Shown in pieces: positions 1 through 7,014 of a DNA stretch of 64,000 nt. Both the position numbers and the translations under genes were made by a program. Position 1 is the first letter of the stretch; each line of letters begins with the position of its first letter. A model generated the notes under the pieces. The model was given only the letters and a program-made list of their open reading frames with translations, made no database searches and was not told the DNA's origin. The DNA comes from Limibacter armeniacum (lineage in GTDB: Bacteria > Bacteroidota > Bacteroidia > Cytophagales > Flammeovirgaceae): NCBI RefSeq assembly GCF_036880985.1, contig NZ_JBAJNO010000008.1, forward strand, positions 1,364,001 to 1,428,000, read 5' to 3'.

Positions 1-126
1 CAGGAGCAGGAATTCCCGACGGTACCTGTTTTACTTTCACACACTGTGCCTCACCAAAGAAACGCTGTAAAACAGCTTATAACATGTGCTATCAGTTTAT
101 TAAATCTTGGATTAGTACTATATTGA
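1..126 (+). CDS. C-terminal end of an unidentified protein (partial)
   Basis: Frame 1 is open from the first base of the window to TGA at 124-126 and gives about 41 residues, including the stretch FPTVPVLLSHTVPHQRNAVK. The start lies outside the window. The stop falls inside the first attC-like site, as is common for integron cassette genes, so this may be the end of the preceding cassette gene. I do not recognise the family and too little is visible to assign a function. Confidence 0.4.
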   Translation, partial: QEQEFPTVPVLLSHTVPHQRNAVKQLITCAISLLNLGLVLY

Positions 127-167
127 GAAGGATCAAGCTTGAACAAACGATAGCTTGGTGTTGTGTG
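77..167 (+). repeat. attC-like recombination site 0
   Basis: Outer elements are TTATAAC (77-83) and GTTGTGTG (160-167). Inner elements GCTATC (88-93) and GATAGC (149-154) are perfectly complementary. The spacers between outer and inner elements are 4 and 5 nt, the unequal spacing seen in folded attC sites. The GTTGTGTGTA at 160 reappears as its exact reverse complement at 960, at the other end of the same unit, as expected when a cassette is bounded by cuts in G^TT. Confidence 0.6.
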
Positions 168-204
168 TAACATTTAGAAATCAATACTAATAGGCTCTTT
201 AAAC

Positions 205-957
205 ATGGAAAAATTCACTTTTGTTGGTGATTGGGAGTTCAAACTTAAACTAGATTTACTGTCGAGTGATCAAATCGATTGTAGAATAAATGATGTTAAG
301 GACGAAAACCCAAATCCTGAAATAGAACAGATCAACTCAGTTAACTATCTAATTTCAAATCAAGGTGAAATATTGACAGGGATTTGTCAAGCTCTTAAAG
401 AAAAATTCATCCCTACATTTAACTCGTTAGTTGATGATGATCAAGAGCAAATCCCAACAAATCAGAACGATAAAGAACTTTACGATAAGGAATTATACCC
501 CGGAAGAATTATTATTTCGAATATATATAAAGACAACTATGCATATGTACTGCTTTCGTTTGGTTCTACACAAATAGACCCAGAACATGGCATTAGTTTT
601 ATTTTTCACAAGAACAGATACGTTGGATCTGATGACGATTTTAAGGAAGCACATGAAGAATTAGGATTTAATTACAAAAAAATCCTTCAAGATATAAGTG
701 CTAAAAATCAAGCTCAATTCGATAATAAGGATTACAACTTTCATGAACCTAAATCAGAAAGTGTCACTTTAAAACCATGGCAAATACAGGAGAATAGAAT
801 TTACCCTTATAGGCTTCTTCAAACTAACCAACCCGAAAAATTCATTGATTTCATGGAAAACAAAGGGATTCATTTAGAGTTAGATATTTCATCTTTGAAA
901 AACGTTGCCGAAAATCAAGGTCTTAAAAAAGTATCTGATTTTTTAGAAAACATGTAA
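205..957 (+). CDS. Cassette-borne protein of unknown function
   Basis: A 250-residue acidic protein with no signal peptide or membrane segment, so probably cytoplasmic. It starts at an ATG 38 bases after the attC-like boundary and stops at TAA 955-957, directly before the next attC-like site. The middle (about residues 110-150) looks like alternating strands with Gly-Asp turns. It is faintly reminiscent of immunity-type proteins, but I cannot name a family. The DNA is strongly AT-rich compared with the host genes after 33.5 kb, in line with horizontal origin. The CDS is secure and the role is unknown. Confidence 0.75.
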   Translation: MEKFTFVGDWEFKLKLDLLSSDQIDCRINDVKDENPNPEIEQINSVNYLISNQGEILTGICQALKEKFIPTFNSLVDDDQEQIPTNQNDKELYDKELYPGRIIISNIYKDNYAYVLLSFGSTQIDPEHGISFIFHKNRYVGSDDDFKEAHEELGFNYKKILQDISAKNQAQFDNKDYNFHEPKSESVTLKPWQIQENRIYPYRLLQTNQPEKFIDFMENKGIHLELDISSLKNVAENQGLKKVSDFLENM

Positions 958-959
958 AA

Positions 960-1119
960 TACACACAACAAGGGCTATGATACCATGTCGTGTCAGTGGG
1001 TTACGGTAGGTTTGTGGTTACTTACAAGCCCCGCGAATTCAAAGAATTCGCTACTTAGATAAACGAAACAGAATACGAACTTAAACACGCCACGGTGCAT
1101 AGCCAGAGCGTTGCCTACA
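960..1119 (+). repeat. attC-like recombination site 1
   Basis: The outer left element TACACACAAC (960-969) is the exact reverse complement of GTTGTGTGTA at 160-169. Inner elements GGCTATG (973-979) and CATAGCC (1098-1104) are perfectly complementary. The outer right element is GTTGCCTACA (1110-1119). Between the inner arms lies a 118-nt segment containing a GCGAATTC/GAATTCGC hairpin (about 1031-1050). The spacing asymmetry (3 and 5 nt) fits the attC plan. Confidence 0.65.
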
Positions 1120-1138
1120 ATACAAAAGATCGAAACAG

Positions 1139-1828
1139 ATGAAATATTTTTTAGCTTTAATACCAGTTTTGTTATTCATTTCTTGCATGAATAGCTCAAA
1201 TAATAAGGACGAACAGAAAATAGTTAAATCAGTTGCAGAACCTGTAAAAAGTACTAATGAAAAAGTTGAAGTCAATTCATTAGAAAATGAAGAGATTTCC
1301 TTAGAATCTTGGGCAGATTTAATTAAAAATGCTCCAGAAAATAGTAAATCAGAGTTTTATTTAAAGGATTTTAAAATTGGAAATTTAATTTGTCTGGATT
1401 CTACGAAATTTGGAGAAGAAATTCGTAGAATTTATTTATTAGAATCTTCATATTTATTAAGTGTAAAACCCAATATTGGAAAATTCTATCCATGCATAAT
1501 TTATGGACAACAATATGACTGTGATCAAATTACAAATTTTTTAGCTTTAACAATGATTGACTCTACTTTTAAATCTTTAGGTCAAATTGAATTTATTTCA
1601 GGATTTGGAAACGATTGGGAAGGCAGTTGGGATTATAGGGGCATAATCAGGGATTCTACATTATTAATAAAGCGCATTGACGATGTTGAATGTTTGGATG
1701 AAGAAGGAAATCCAATTGAAGGCTATTCTCATCTTGAAATTGATGAAAAGTATAAATTAAATATAGATGGTAGTATTCAGAATATAAGTAATGATACCAT
1801 AAACAAAAAGTACTGTAGGCAACAATAA
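1139..1828 (+). CDS. Cassette-borne lipoprotein of unknown function
   Basis: A 229-residue protein with an N-terminal type II signal peptide: Lys at position 2, a hydrophobic stretch and the lipobox LFISC with Cys16. It should therefore be a lipid-anchored envelope protein. After a polar linker (about residues 17-55) comes a globular part of unknown family. The reading frame ends inside the next attC-like site: the last codons and TAA (1826-1828) overlap its left arm at 1814-1837. It sits alone between two attC-like sites, as a typical single-gene cassette. Confidence 0.75.
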   Translation: MKYFLALIPVLLFISCMNSSNNKDEQKIVKSVAEPVKSTNEKVEVNSLENEEISLESWADLIKNAPENSKSEFYLKDFKIGNLICLDSTKFGEEIRRIYLLESSYLLSVKPNIGKFYPCIIYGQQYDCDQITNFLALTMIDSTFKSLGQIEFISGFGNDWEGSWDYRGIIRDSTLLIKRIDDVECLDEEGNPIEGYSHLEIDEKYKLNIDGSIQNISNDTINKKYCRQQ

Positions 1829-1950
1829 ATATACGTAATGCGGGGTGATTTTGTGAATTTGAACATTAAAGCATTTAATAAACAATGTATCGGTTTGACA
1901 GTGGAGTGCCTTGAAATCCCGAACTACGCATATTCGAGCCGTTGTAAATC
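1814..1950 (+). repeat. attC-like recombination site 2
   Basis: TGTAGGCAAC (1814-1823) is the exact reverse complement of GTTGCCTACA at 1110-1119, the start of the same cassette. Inner arms ATATACGTA (1829-1837) and TACGCATAT (1925-1933) pair with one mismatch. The right outer element is GTTGTAAATC (1941-1950). The upstream gene terminates within the left arm. Confidence 0.65.
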
Positions 1951-1969
1951 ATAAAACTAAATACCAAAT

Positions 1970-2572
1970 ATGAAAAAATTTGTGGTTAATAAAGTTTTAA
2001 AAGGAAGCGCTTACTCATCCTATTCAATTGTTTATTCTCCTTTGATTATAGGAGTATTATTATTTTTCTTTCAGGGAGTTGTTTTTAAACAGAGTAGTAA
2101 GTTTCCTTTGATTGTTCATTTTTTTCCTTTTCCTTTTTTACTATTTCAAGTTATATGGATGGAGACTGTATCAGATGAATTACTATTTAAAGTTAAAGAT
2201 TATTCGTCCTTAAAAGTTAGTCGGATGAAAAAACTGTTTAAAATATCAAAGTGGGCTTTATTAGTATTGTCGATTCAGATAAGTCTGATTTTTTTGTTAA
2301 TGACAGGAGGTGCAATGACTAATTTAAATCAAAATCCAGTAATAAAATACCTATTAATATTTGTGTTCATAACTCTAATATTACTGATGCTACTATCCTA
2401 TTATACTTTTTACTCAGGGAGTAGATATATAGGAAAGTTGCTGTCTGAAATAGAATCATCCTTTTATGATATTCCTTCTAAAAATACACGAATTCATTTA
2501 ACATCTGTAAAAGGACTTTTTCCATGGGGATATATAAAAACACATGAACGGATTAAACGAATAATAGAATAA
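1970..2572 (+). CDS. Cassette-borne multispanning membrane protein
   Basis: A 200-residue protein with about four hydrophobic segments, roughly residues 20-40, 45-62, 88-112 and 120-146, followed by a polar basic C-terminus. It is probably an inner-membrane protein. No motif identifies a function. It begins 20 bases after the attC-like boundary at 1950 and ends just before the next site at 2579, so it occupies one cassette. The DNA is AT-rich like its neighbours. Confidence 0.7.
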   Translation: MKKFVVNKVLKGSAYSSYSIVYSPLIIGVLLFFFQGVVFKQSSKFPLIVHFFPFPFLLFQVIWMETVSDELLFKVKDYSSLKVSRMKKLFKISKWALLVLSIQISLIFLLMTGGAMTNLNQNPVIKYLLIFVFITLILLMLLSYYTFYSGSRYIGKLLSEIESSFYDIPSKNTRIHLTSVKGLFPWGYIKTHERIKRIIE

Positions 2573-2578
2573 AAAGAC

Positions 2579-2630
2579 TTACAACATCACCTAAAAAGTA
2601 TTGAAACGCTTTTTAGCCAAACCCTTAGCT
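2579..2630 (+). repeat. attC-like recombination site 3 (short)
   Basis: TTACAAC (2579-2585) is the inverted copy of GTTGTAA at 1941-1947. Inner arms CTAAAAAG (2591-2598) and CTTTTTAG (2609-2616) are perfectly complementary. The right boundary reads CTTAGCT (2624-2630), so the expected G before TT is a C. At about 52 nt this is close to the minimum size for an attC. The altered G could mean the site is no longer efficient. Confidence 0.5.
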
Positions 2631-2650
2631 GTAATTAGTATAATATACAA

Positions 2651-3142
2651 ATGAATAAAATTGTTTTAATATTTCTTTTTGCTTGCATATCATGTCAAAA
2701 AAAAGATAGTCTTGCCCATAATGAATATGGAGATTCAATAATTAAAAGTTCTGAAAAATTTTCTATTGAAAAGAATTTGTTATTAAGACTAGAGCCAATT
2801 GAATTTAATGGAGATACTCTGCAAAAAGGGGAGACTAGAAAAATTAATATTTCTCTTGAAAATGGTGATATGCTAGAAGAATTAGCAAATTATGAAAATC
2901 TTAGTTTAGATGTTCAAATTAAAACAGGAAATAATTGTTGTAGACAAATTAAGAACAATATATATGAATATGAATTGATAAATAATCATTCAGCTGATAT
3001 TTATGTTGTAGGTAATAAGGATACAGACGCTTCTTTGGAAAAGAAAGAGTTAAGCTTTGAAATCACTTATCATTTTGAAAATAAAAAAGGTAATTCATAT
3101 GATACAACAATGATGACGTATTATGAATATTATGTGAAATGA
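2651..3142 (+). CDS. Cassette-borne small lipoprotein
   Basis: A 163-residue protein with a short type II signal peptide (hydrophobic residues 4-14, lipobox ACISC with Cys15), so lipid-anchored in the envelope. The mature part is polar, with a Cys-Cys pair near residues 97-98 (NNCCRQ). It is predicted to be largely beta-strand and is similar in style to immunity or inhibitor lipoproteins. I do not recognise a family. It lies between attC-like sites 3 and 4. Confidence 0.7.
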   Translation: MNKIVLIFLFACISCQKKDSLAHNEYGDSIIKSSEKFSIEKNLLLRLEPIEFNGDTLQKGETRKINISLENGDMLEELANYENLSLDVQIKTGNNCCRQIKNNIYEYELINNHSADIYVVGNKDTDASLEKKELSFEITYHFENKKGNSYDTTMMTYYEYYVK

Positions 3143-3148
3143 AAACAT

Positions 3149-3206
3149 AGCTAACAAAGGCTGAAAAAGCATAGCGTTATTGATGAAATTGCTAGGTTGT
3201 TGCGTG
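3149..3206 (+). repeat. attC-like recombination site 4 (weak)
   Basis: AGCTAAC (3149-3155) mirrors TTAGCT at 2625-2630, the start of the same cassette. A GTT-type right boundary is present as GTTGCGTG (3199-3206). I could not find convincing inner complementary arms, and the reverse complement of GTTGCGTGTAAG does not recur clearly downstream. This site may be degenerate and may mark the distal, eroding end of the array. Confidence 0.35.
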
Positions 3207-3335
3207 TAAGAAAGCCCGTCACAGATTGAAAAAAATTCAAAATACTTGTGGCTATTTAGCAGACGGAAGGTAAGTTCTTTGAAATGCTTTTTAGTCGAGT
3301 CGTTTACTGTATACCGAGCATTATTGACATTATTA

Positions 3336-3860
3336 ATGAATCCTACAAAATGGTTACTCGAATACATGAATCCGTATCTTGACATGATACCTGATCGGTT
3401 CAAGGAGAAAGAGATTCAAGGTGATTACTCATCAGCAACGATAAGCATTTCACATCCAGTTGAGATAGAAAGTAAACTGAGAATAGATAGCAAAAAGGGA
3501 ATCATTTTAATTCAGTACAAGGAAATCACTACAACCTATCACTGCAATATTTTTAACTATAGAAAGCAAATATCAAAAGTGTGGGAGGATACAGTAAGAT
3601 TGATTCACGTTGATAAAACAGAATTAAAAAAAACTACTTTAAGTGTTAATCAATATGTGTTGACTTTCTGTGAACCAAGTACAGGCATCATTCTGGAAAT
3701 TGAAACAATGAAAAGGAGAATTGGCTGGGGCGAAATTTATAAAGTCTTCCCAACCAAAGAAAGTGCAATTAAATATGCTGAATTGTTAATTCGTAACAGA
3801 GACATCGAATGTACGCTTCTAGATAGTCAATATCAATACTTGCAGAGCATTGCAAGATAG
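3336..3860 (+). CDS. Hypothetical protein at the end of the cassette array
   Basis: A 174-residue protein. The frame is open upstream to a TTG at 3246, but the first ATG is at 3336 and I use it. There is no signal peptide and the composition is mixed alpha/beta. It follows the weakest attC-like site and has no clear matching site after it. I do not recognise a family. It may be an intact cassette gene or one on the way to decay; the next reading frame (3850) overlaps its end by 11 bases. Confidence 0.5.
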   Translation: MNPTKWLLEYMNPYLDMIPDRFKEKEIQGDYSSATISISHPVEIESKLRIDSKKGIILIQYKEITTTYHCNIFNYRKQISKVWEDTVRLIHVDKTELKKTTLSVNQYVLTFCEPSTGIILEIETMKRRIGWGEIYKVFPTKESAIKYAELLIRNRDIECTLLDSQYQYLQSIAR

Positions 3861-4344
3861 TAGAAGTACTATCGCCAACAATATATATAAATCATGCAAG
3901 TGGAATTCCATTCAGGAGTTGTCAAGTCTAGATAACTCTAACAATCTTATAAATATCTTGAAATCGAAAATTCCCAAAGAAGGTGAAGATAAGGGTGATG
4001 CAGTTTTCTTTAGTTCAACAGGTGAAATGATTGAAAAGAACATTTGATCTCAATGAACTACGTGAAACAGAACATGAACTTTTCTGGTGTGCACTAGAGA
4101 AGGGTTGGGAGAAATTATCTAATCAAGGTTCAGACTATTCAACACTTAACCCTGACAGATTACAGGAACTACTTAATTTGGATAAATGAAATAGGGAATC
4201 CTAGTGATATCAATTTTTGGACTTTTACAGGTTCAGTCTTGTTCAAATTGTAGGGACAAAGTATTCAGTGTAATTGTCGAGCAACATTCTATTGTCCTAT
4301 TTGAGCATGGGAATGAATTGGAGTTCCTTTATCAGGAACATTAG
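3850..4344 (+). pseudogene. Decayed gene in several reading frames
   Basis: Protein-like stretches follow one another in changing frames. Frame 1 runs 3850-4047 (65 codons). Frame 2 runs 4031-4189 from a TTG and includes EHELFWCALEKGWEKLSNQ. The third frame from about 4182 gives NPSDINFWTFTGSVLFKL and then a stop. Frame 1 resumes at 4204-4344 (46 codons from GTG). None is a plausible gene alone, but together they read like one protein of about 160 residues broken by at least three indels. I do not know its family. A terminator follows at once. Confidence 0.45.
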
Positions 4345-4370
4345 CAGGTATATAAAGATAAGCTATTCTG

Positions 4371-4397
4371 AGCCACCCCTTAAAGGGGTGGCTTTTC
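4371..4397 (+). terminator. Rho-independent terminator at the end of the accessory region
   Basis: The GC-rich stem GCCACCCCTT/AAGGGGTGGC is followed by CTTTT. It closes the cassette/decayed region before the prophage promoter. Confidence 0.75.
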
Positions 4398-4497
4398 CAT
4401 TGTCATTAATGTTAAAAAAATAAACAATTCGTGTTTTAATCTACCTTTTAGTCGATTTTGTAAGGTTTTTATCTTGTTTTGTCGAATTTTACATCTG

Positions 4498-4542
4498 AAA
4501 ATGTTTAAAATATTGACATTTTATTTAGGTGTTTGTACTTTG
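4498..4542 (+). promoter_or_regulatory. Promoter with overlapping inverted repeat at the left end of the prophage
   Basis: A TTGACA hexamer (4513-4518) is followed after 17 nt by TACTTTG (4536-4542), close to the Bacteroidota -7 element TAnnTTTG. The inverted repeat AAAATGT (4498-4504)/ACATTTT (4516-4522) overlaps the -35 region, which suggests an operator. The next ATG is at 4585. Confidence 0.5.
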
Positions 4543-4584
4543 CTAATGCTTAATCTTGTATCAATTCTATTTTTTTAACCAATA

Positions 4585-4737
4585 ATGAGTAAAATAAGCC
4601 CTAAAGAGATTGACCAGCTGTTCCATGATTATATCGGTACTCGAGAATTTGAAGGACAGACACCAAAAGCAAGGCAAGCTGCCTTTTTGATGTACCAGAA
4701 CAATAGGAACAAAGCGAGAAAACCTAAAGCAAAGTAA
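4585..4737 (+). CDS. Small basic protein (50 aa)
   Basis: ATG 4585 to TAA 4735-4737 gives 50 residues, starting MSKISPKEIDQLFHDYIG and ending in a Lys/Arg-rich tail. A well-formed promoter lies 43 bases upstream and a bidirectional terminator directly downstream, which supports a real, separately transcribed gene at the prophage edge. No family is recognised. Its charge and position would allow a DNA-binding or modulatory role, but that is speculation. Confidence 0.55.
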   Translation: MSKISPKEIDQLFHDYIGTREFEGQTPKARQAAFLMYQNNRNKARKPKAK

Positions 4738-4761
4738 TATGTTGTCTGTCAAGAAATGAAA

Positions 4762-4790
4762 AAGCCCCTCATCACTGAAGGGCTTTTCTT
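4762..4790. terminator. Bidirectional terminator
   Basis: The stem AAGCCC/GGGCTT has A-rich DNA on the left and TTTTCTT on the right. It can end the 4585 gene on the plus strand and the repressor gene on the minus strand. Confidence 0.6.
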
Positions 4791-4807
4791 ATATATTAAT
4801 GTCTCTT

Positions 4808-5458
4808 CTAAGAGCTTTTCTCCTTCAGTAGCTCTATAATCATTTCCTTGTCTTGTATGGTCTTCTTGAGGTACTTGTTTTCTTCTTCAAGGCTTTTAGC
4901 TTCCGATTCTAGTAGCTTTACTTTGAATCTCAGTTCTCCAAGCTCTTCCTCTTTTTTTACACACTCCTCACAAGCTCCTACTTTCCTTGGCTGGATAGAC
5001 AGCCCACTTCTTACCATTTCCCCAATACCAGTTGCCAACCATTCTGGATTATAGTTAGGGTACTGCTCCAGGATAGGTTTCATAAACTCAGCAGGGAGGA
5101 AGTCCTCTTTTGAGTTCAATGCATCTGTAACATCTTGAGCTTCCTTTCCTATTTTCTTGGCAAACATCATGATAGTGATGTTCTCATTGGATAGAAGCTG
5201 ATCTATGCTATTCTTATACACTGGAAGGTTTGCTATCTCAGGAGGGTTCTTGAGCATATTGCCTTGACCTGTAAGGAGCCAATTTGCATCATACTGTGGA
5301 AAATTATCCATTATATTTTGAAGCCACTTTGCTTGTATGTCTGAATTGTTCCTTAAAGCTTTGCTGATCATACCTTGGCTACAGCCAATTTTCTGCTCAA
5401 AAGATCTTGCGCTTATCCCCTCATTTTCAATGAGTTTACCTATTCTGTTTATAATCAT
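4808..5458 (-). CDS. Phage repressor with two tandem HTH-like modules and a coiled-coil tail
   Basis: I take the start at ATG 5458 (216 aa); the frame is open further upstream, but that extension is not protein-like. Residues about 1-65 form an XRE-type module (GKLIENEGIS..FEQKIG..ISKALRN) ending in YDANWLLTGQGNML. A second module follows (NENITIMMFAKKIG...) ending in YNPEWLATGIGEMV. The two are clearly related, so the chain carries an internal duplication. The C-terminus (about 165-216) is a heptad-rich coiled coil, probably for oligomerisation. It is transcribed away from the early operon, across a region with inverted and direct repeats, as expected for a lysogeny repressor. Confidence 0.8.
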   Translation of the reverse strand: MIINRIGKLIENEGISARSFEQKIGCSQGMISKALRNNSDIQAKWLQNIMDNFPQYDANWLLTGQGNMLKNPPEIANLPVYKNSIDQLLSNENITIMMFAKKIGKEAQDVTDALNSKEDFLPAEFMKPILEQYPNYNPEWLATGIGEMVRSGLSIQPRKVGACEECVKKEEELGELRFKVKLLESEAKSLEEENKYLKKTIQDKEMIIELLKEKSS

Positions 5459-5476
5459 ATGAAAAAAAACGTGAAC

Positions 5477-5510
5477 AATTATCCACGAAAATTTGATGAT
5501 GTGGATAATT
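5477..5510. promoter_or_regulatory. Candidate operator: 10-bp perfect inverted repeat
   Basis: AATTATCCAC (5477-5486) and GTGGATAATT (5501-5510) are perfect complements separated by 14 bp. They lie in the intergenic space between the repressor start (5458) and the first early gene (5581). This is the expected place for repressor binding. Confidence 0.6.
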
Positions 5511-5525
5511 ATTTCCAAATTTGTA

Positions 5526-5558
5526 ATGAAGTAAGCGCAATACAAGCGCATGAAGTAA
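5526..5558. promoter_or_regulatory. Candidate second operator: direct repeats
   Basis: ATGAAGTAA occurs at 5526-5534 and 5550-5558. AAGCGCA occurs between and within them, at 5533-5539 and 5544-5550. The repeats lie just upstream of the early operon start and could bind the RHH protein encoded by the next gene or the repressor. Confidence 0.4.
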
Positions 5559-5580
5559 AACGGTAAACGAATGTAAAACT

Positions 5581-5784
5581 ATGGCTGTAATTATCAAAGA
5601 AAAACCTGACACGAGGCTTAACCTGACAGTAGCTAGAAGTTTCCATGAAATGGTCAAGGAAAAGGCTAAGGCAAGAAACCTTACAATGACCGATTACATC
5701 TATGAACTGGTTGTGACGGATAACCGTCCGCCAAGGTGTTCTAAGCTATCAACATCACAAATTACAGAAACATCCCAATCATGA
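5581..5784 (+). CDS. Ribbon-helix-helix-like small regulator
   Basis: A 67-residue protein. TRLNLTVA can form the DNA-contacting strand, followed by two helices (HEMVKEKAKARN and TDYIYELVV), the Arc/MetJ-type pattern. As the first gene opposite the repressor it occupies the place of a Cro-like switch protein. That role is inferred from position and fold. It ends in ATGA overlap with the next gene, which suggests translational coupling. Confidence 0.6.
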   Translation: MAVIIKEKPDTRLNLTVARSFHEMVKEKAKARNLTMTDYIYELVVTDNRPPRCSKLSTSQITETSQS

Positions 5785-6032
5785 TAGACGAGAGATGCAT
5801 GACAGCTCCACAGTTGGCCGAGGCATTAGGTCGAAGTGTGGGGAGTGTCTACCAATTAAAGCATAAGGGAGTAATTCCTTTTTACACAGCAGGTGGTCCA
5901 AAGCAAACAAGGTACGACCTAGAAGAAGTCAAGACAGCTTTATCCAATCATTACAGACAGTACAGGGGAGAGTGTATATCTGAGATGAGGGCAGAGGCTG
6001 AGTTTCAAAACCGCAAAAGACAAATGCAGTAG
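5781..6032 (+). CDS. MerR/excisionase-type helix-turn-helix protein
   Basis: An 83-residue protein with the HTH_17-like pattern MTAPQLAEALGRSVGSVYQL..KGVIPFY..GG..TRYDLEEVKTAL (residues 7-55), typical of small excisionase-family or MerR-like DNA-binding proteins. The C-terminus is basic. It overlaps the preceding gene by 4 bp. In many phages such a protein acts as Xis or an early regulator, but no integrase is visible here, so regulation is the safer reading. Confidence 0.65.
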   Translation: MIDERCMTAPQLAEALGRSVGSVYQLKHKGVIPFYTAGGPKQTRYDLEEVKTALSNHYRQYRGECISEMRAEAEFQNRKRQMQ

Positions 6033-6056
6033 TATAACACTGTAGAAAATCACTTT

Positions 6057-6332
6057 ATGATAGTCACAACCGTCGAACTGACCGCAAGCATTTGCGGAGC
6101 AGAATGGGATCTTATTGCCGATTGTGTAATAGAACATGGCGAGCCTGAAGTAACCTATTATGCTGATGGTTCAGGACATCCCGGATGTGGTCCCGATATA
6201 ACAATTGAGATGCTGAAAGGTCGTCCGGTGTGGCTACCTGAGGGCATGATGATGAACATTACAGGACTGGCTCAAAGGTGTGGCACACTGGAGGAGCTGG
6301 AACATACAATCCTTGAGGAATACCTCGACTAA
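6057..6332 (+). CDS. Hypothetical early phage protein
   Basis: A 91-residue acidic protein with a central stretch TYYADGSGHPGCGPDITIEML, 24 bases after the HTH gene and in the same operon. I recognise the general type of small orphan protein found in Bacteroidota phage early regions, without a named family or function. Confidence 0.6.
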   Translation: MIVTTVELTASICGAEWDLIADCVIEHGEPEVTYYADGSGHPGCGPDITIEMLKGRPVWLPEGMMMNITGLAQRCGTLEELEHTILEEYLD

Positions 6333-6357
6333 GCTGAAATACTAAACCCAATCACTG

Positions 6358-7014
6358 ATGGACTACTACGACGAAAAAGATAACAGGGCATTACGCATGT
6401 TTTCTGTCATCCCGCTTATGCTGGTGCTGGCAGGCATCGCATACTATTTACTATTCACATTCACAGATTTAATCTTTTTAAATATGAAAGAGCAAAACAA
6501 CACCCCAGAGCAAAAGAATGAGCTGCAAGAAATTAGAAGTGAAGCTAATCAAGTAGCAGCTACCAAAATCAATTTGGATAATCAGGTAAAGGCAGACCTG
6601 ACCAATGCAGATGATGTACTGCAAACCATGCAGGACGCTGAAGCCGCACCGCTCAATATGTCGGGTGACGTCTGGAACCCAACCTCAATGAATGAGTCAA
6701 GACGCCTGATGTTTATGGGCCATGACTTCTGCACCTTCGAGTCCAAATACGGAAACAAGGATGTACTGACACTTCCCTATGTACAGTTTGCGGAAGCCTA
6801 TGTGGACAGCACACAGAAGACCCAGATCAGAATTGTTTCCACAGCAAGGGCAAGCATTGTCAACTTCTTTCTGCAATACAACAAGAAGGCGAATACTATC
6901 ACTGGCTACAGGCAACCCCAAAAGTCCGCATGGCTTGTGACCTATCAAGGCGTCATAGTCAAGGGTGACAAGAATATCCACAACTACAGCATTAACCCAC
7001 TTGTAATCAAATGA
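6358..7014 (+). CDS. Hypothetical protein next to the recombination nuclease
   Basis: A 218-residue frame with a hydrophobic segment at residues 16-42. An internal ATG at 6484 would give a soluble 176-residue protein, MKEQNNTPEQKNELQEI..., and may be the true start. The C-terminal half has aromatic-rich strands (FCTFESKYGNKDVLTL; WLVTYQGVIVKG). The gene is translationally coupled (ATGA overlap) to the RecE-like nuclease. A partner role such as single-strand binding or annealing is possible from context but not shown. Confidence 0.55.
   Translation: MDYYDEKDNRALRMFSVIPLMLVLAGIAYYLLFTFTDLIFLNMKEQNNTPEQKNELQEIRSEANQVAATKINLDNQVKADLTNADDVLQTMQDAEAAPLNMSGDVWNPTSMNESRRLMFMGHDFCTFESKYGNKDVLTLPYVQFAEAYVDSTQKTQIRIVSTARASIVNFFLQYNKKANTITGYRQPQKSAWLVTYQGVIVKGDKNIHNYSINPLVIK

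Noticed and set aside
1081-1275. Minus-strand ORF of 64 codons
   Set aside because: It overlaps the attC-like site and the lipoprotein gene and has no coding character; a shadow frame.
4808-5551. Longer repressor start at 5551
   Set aside because: The extra 31 residues run through the operator repeats and are not protein-like; ATG 5458 fits the HTH start.
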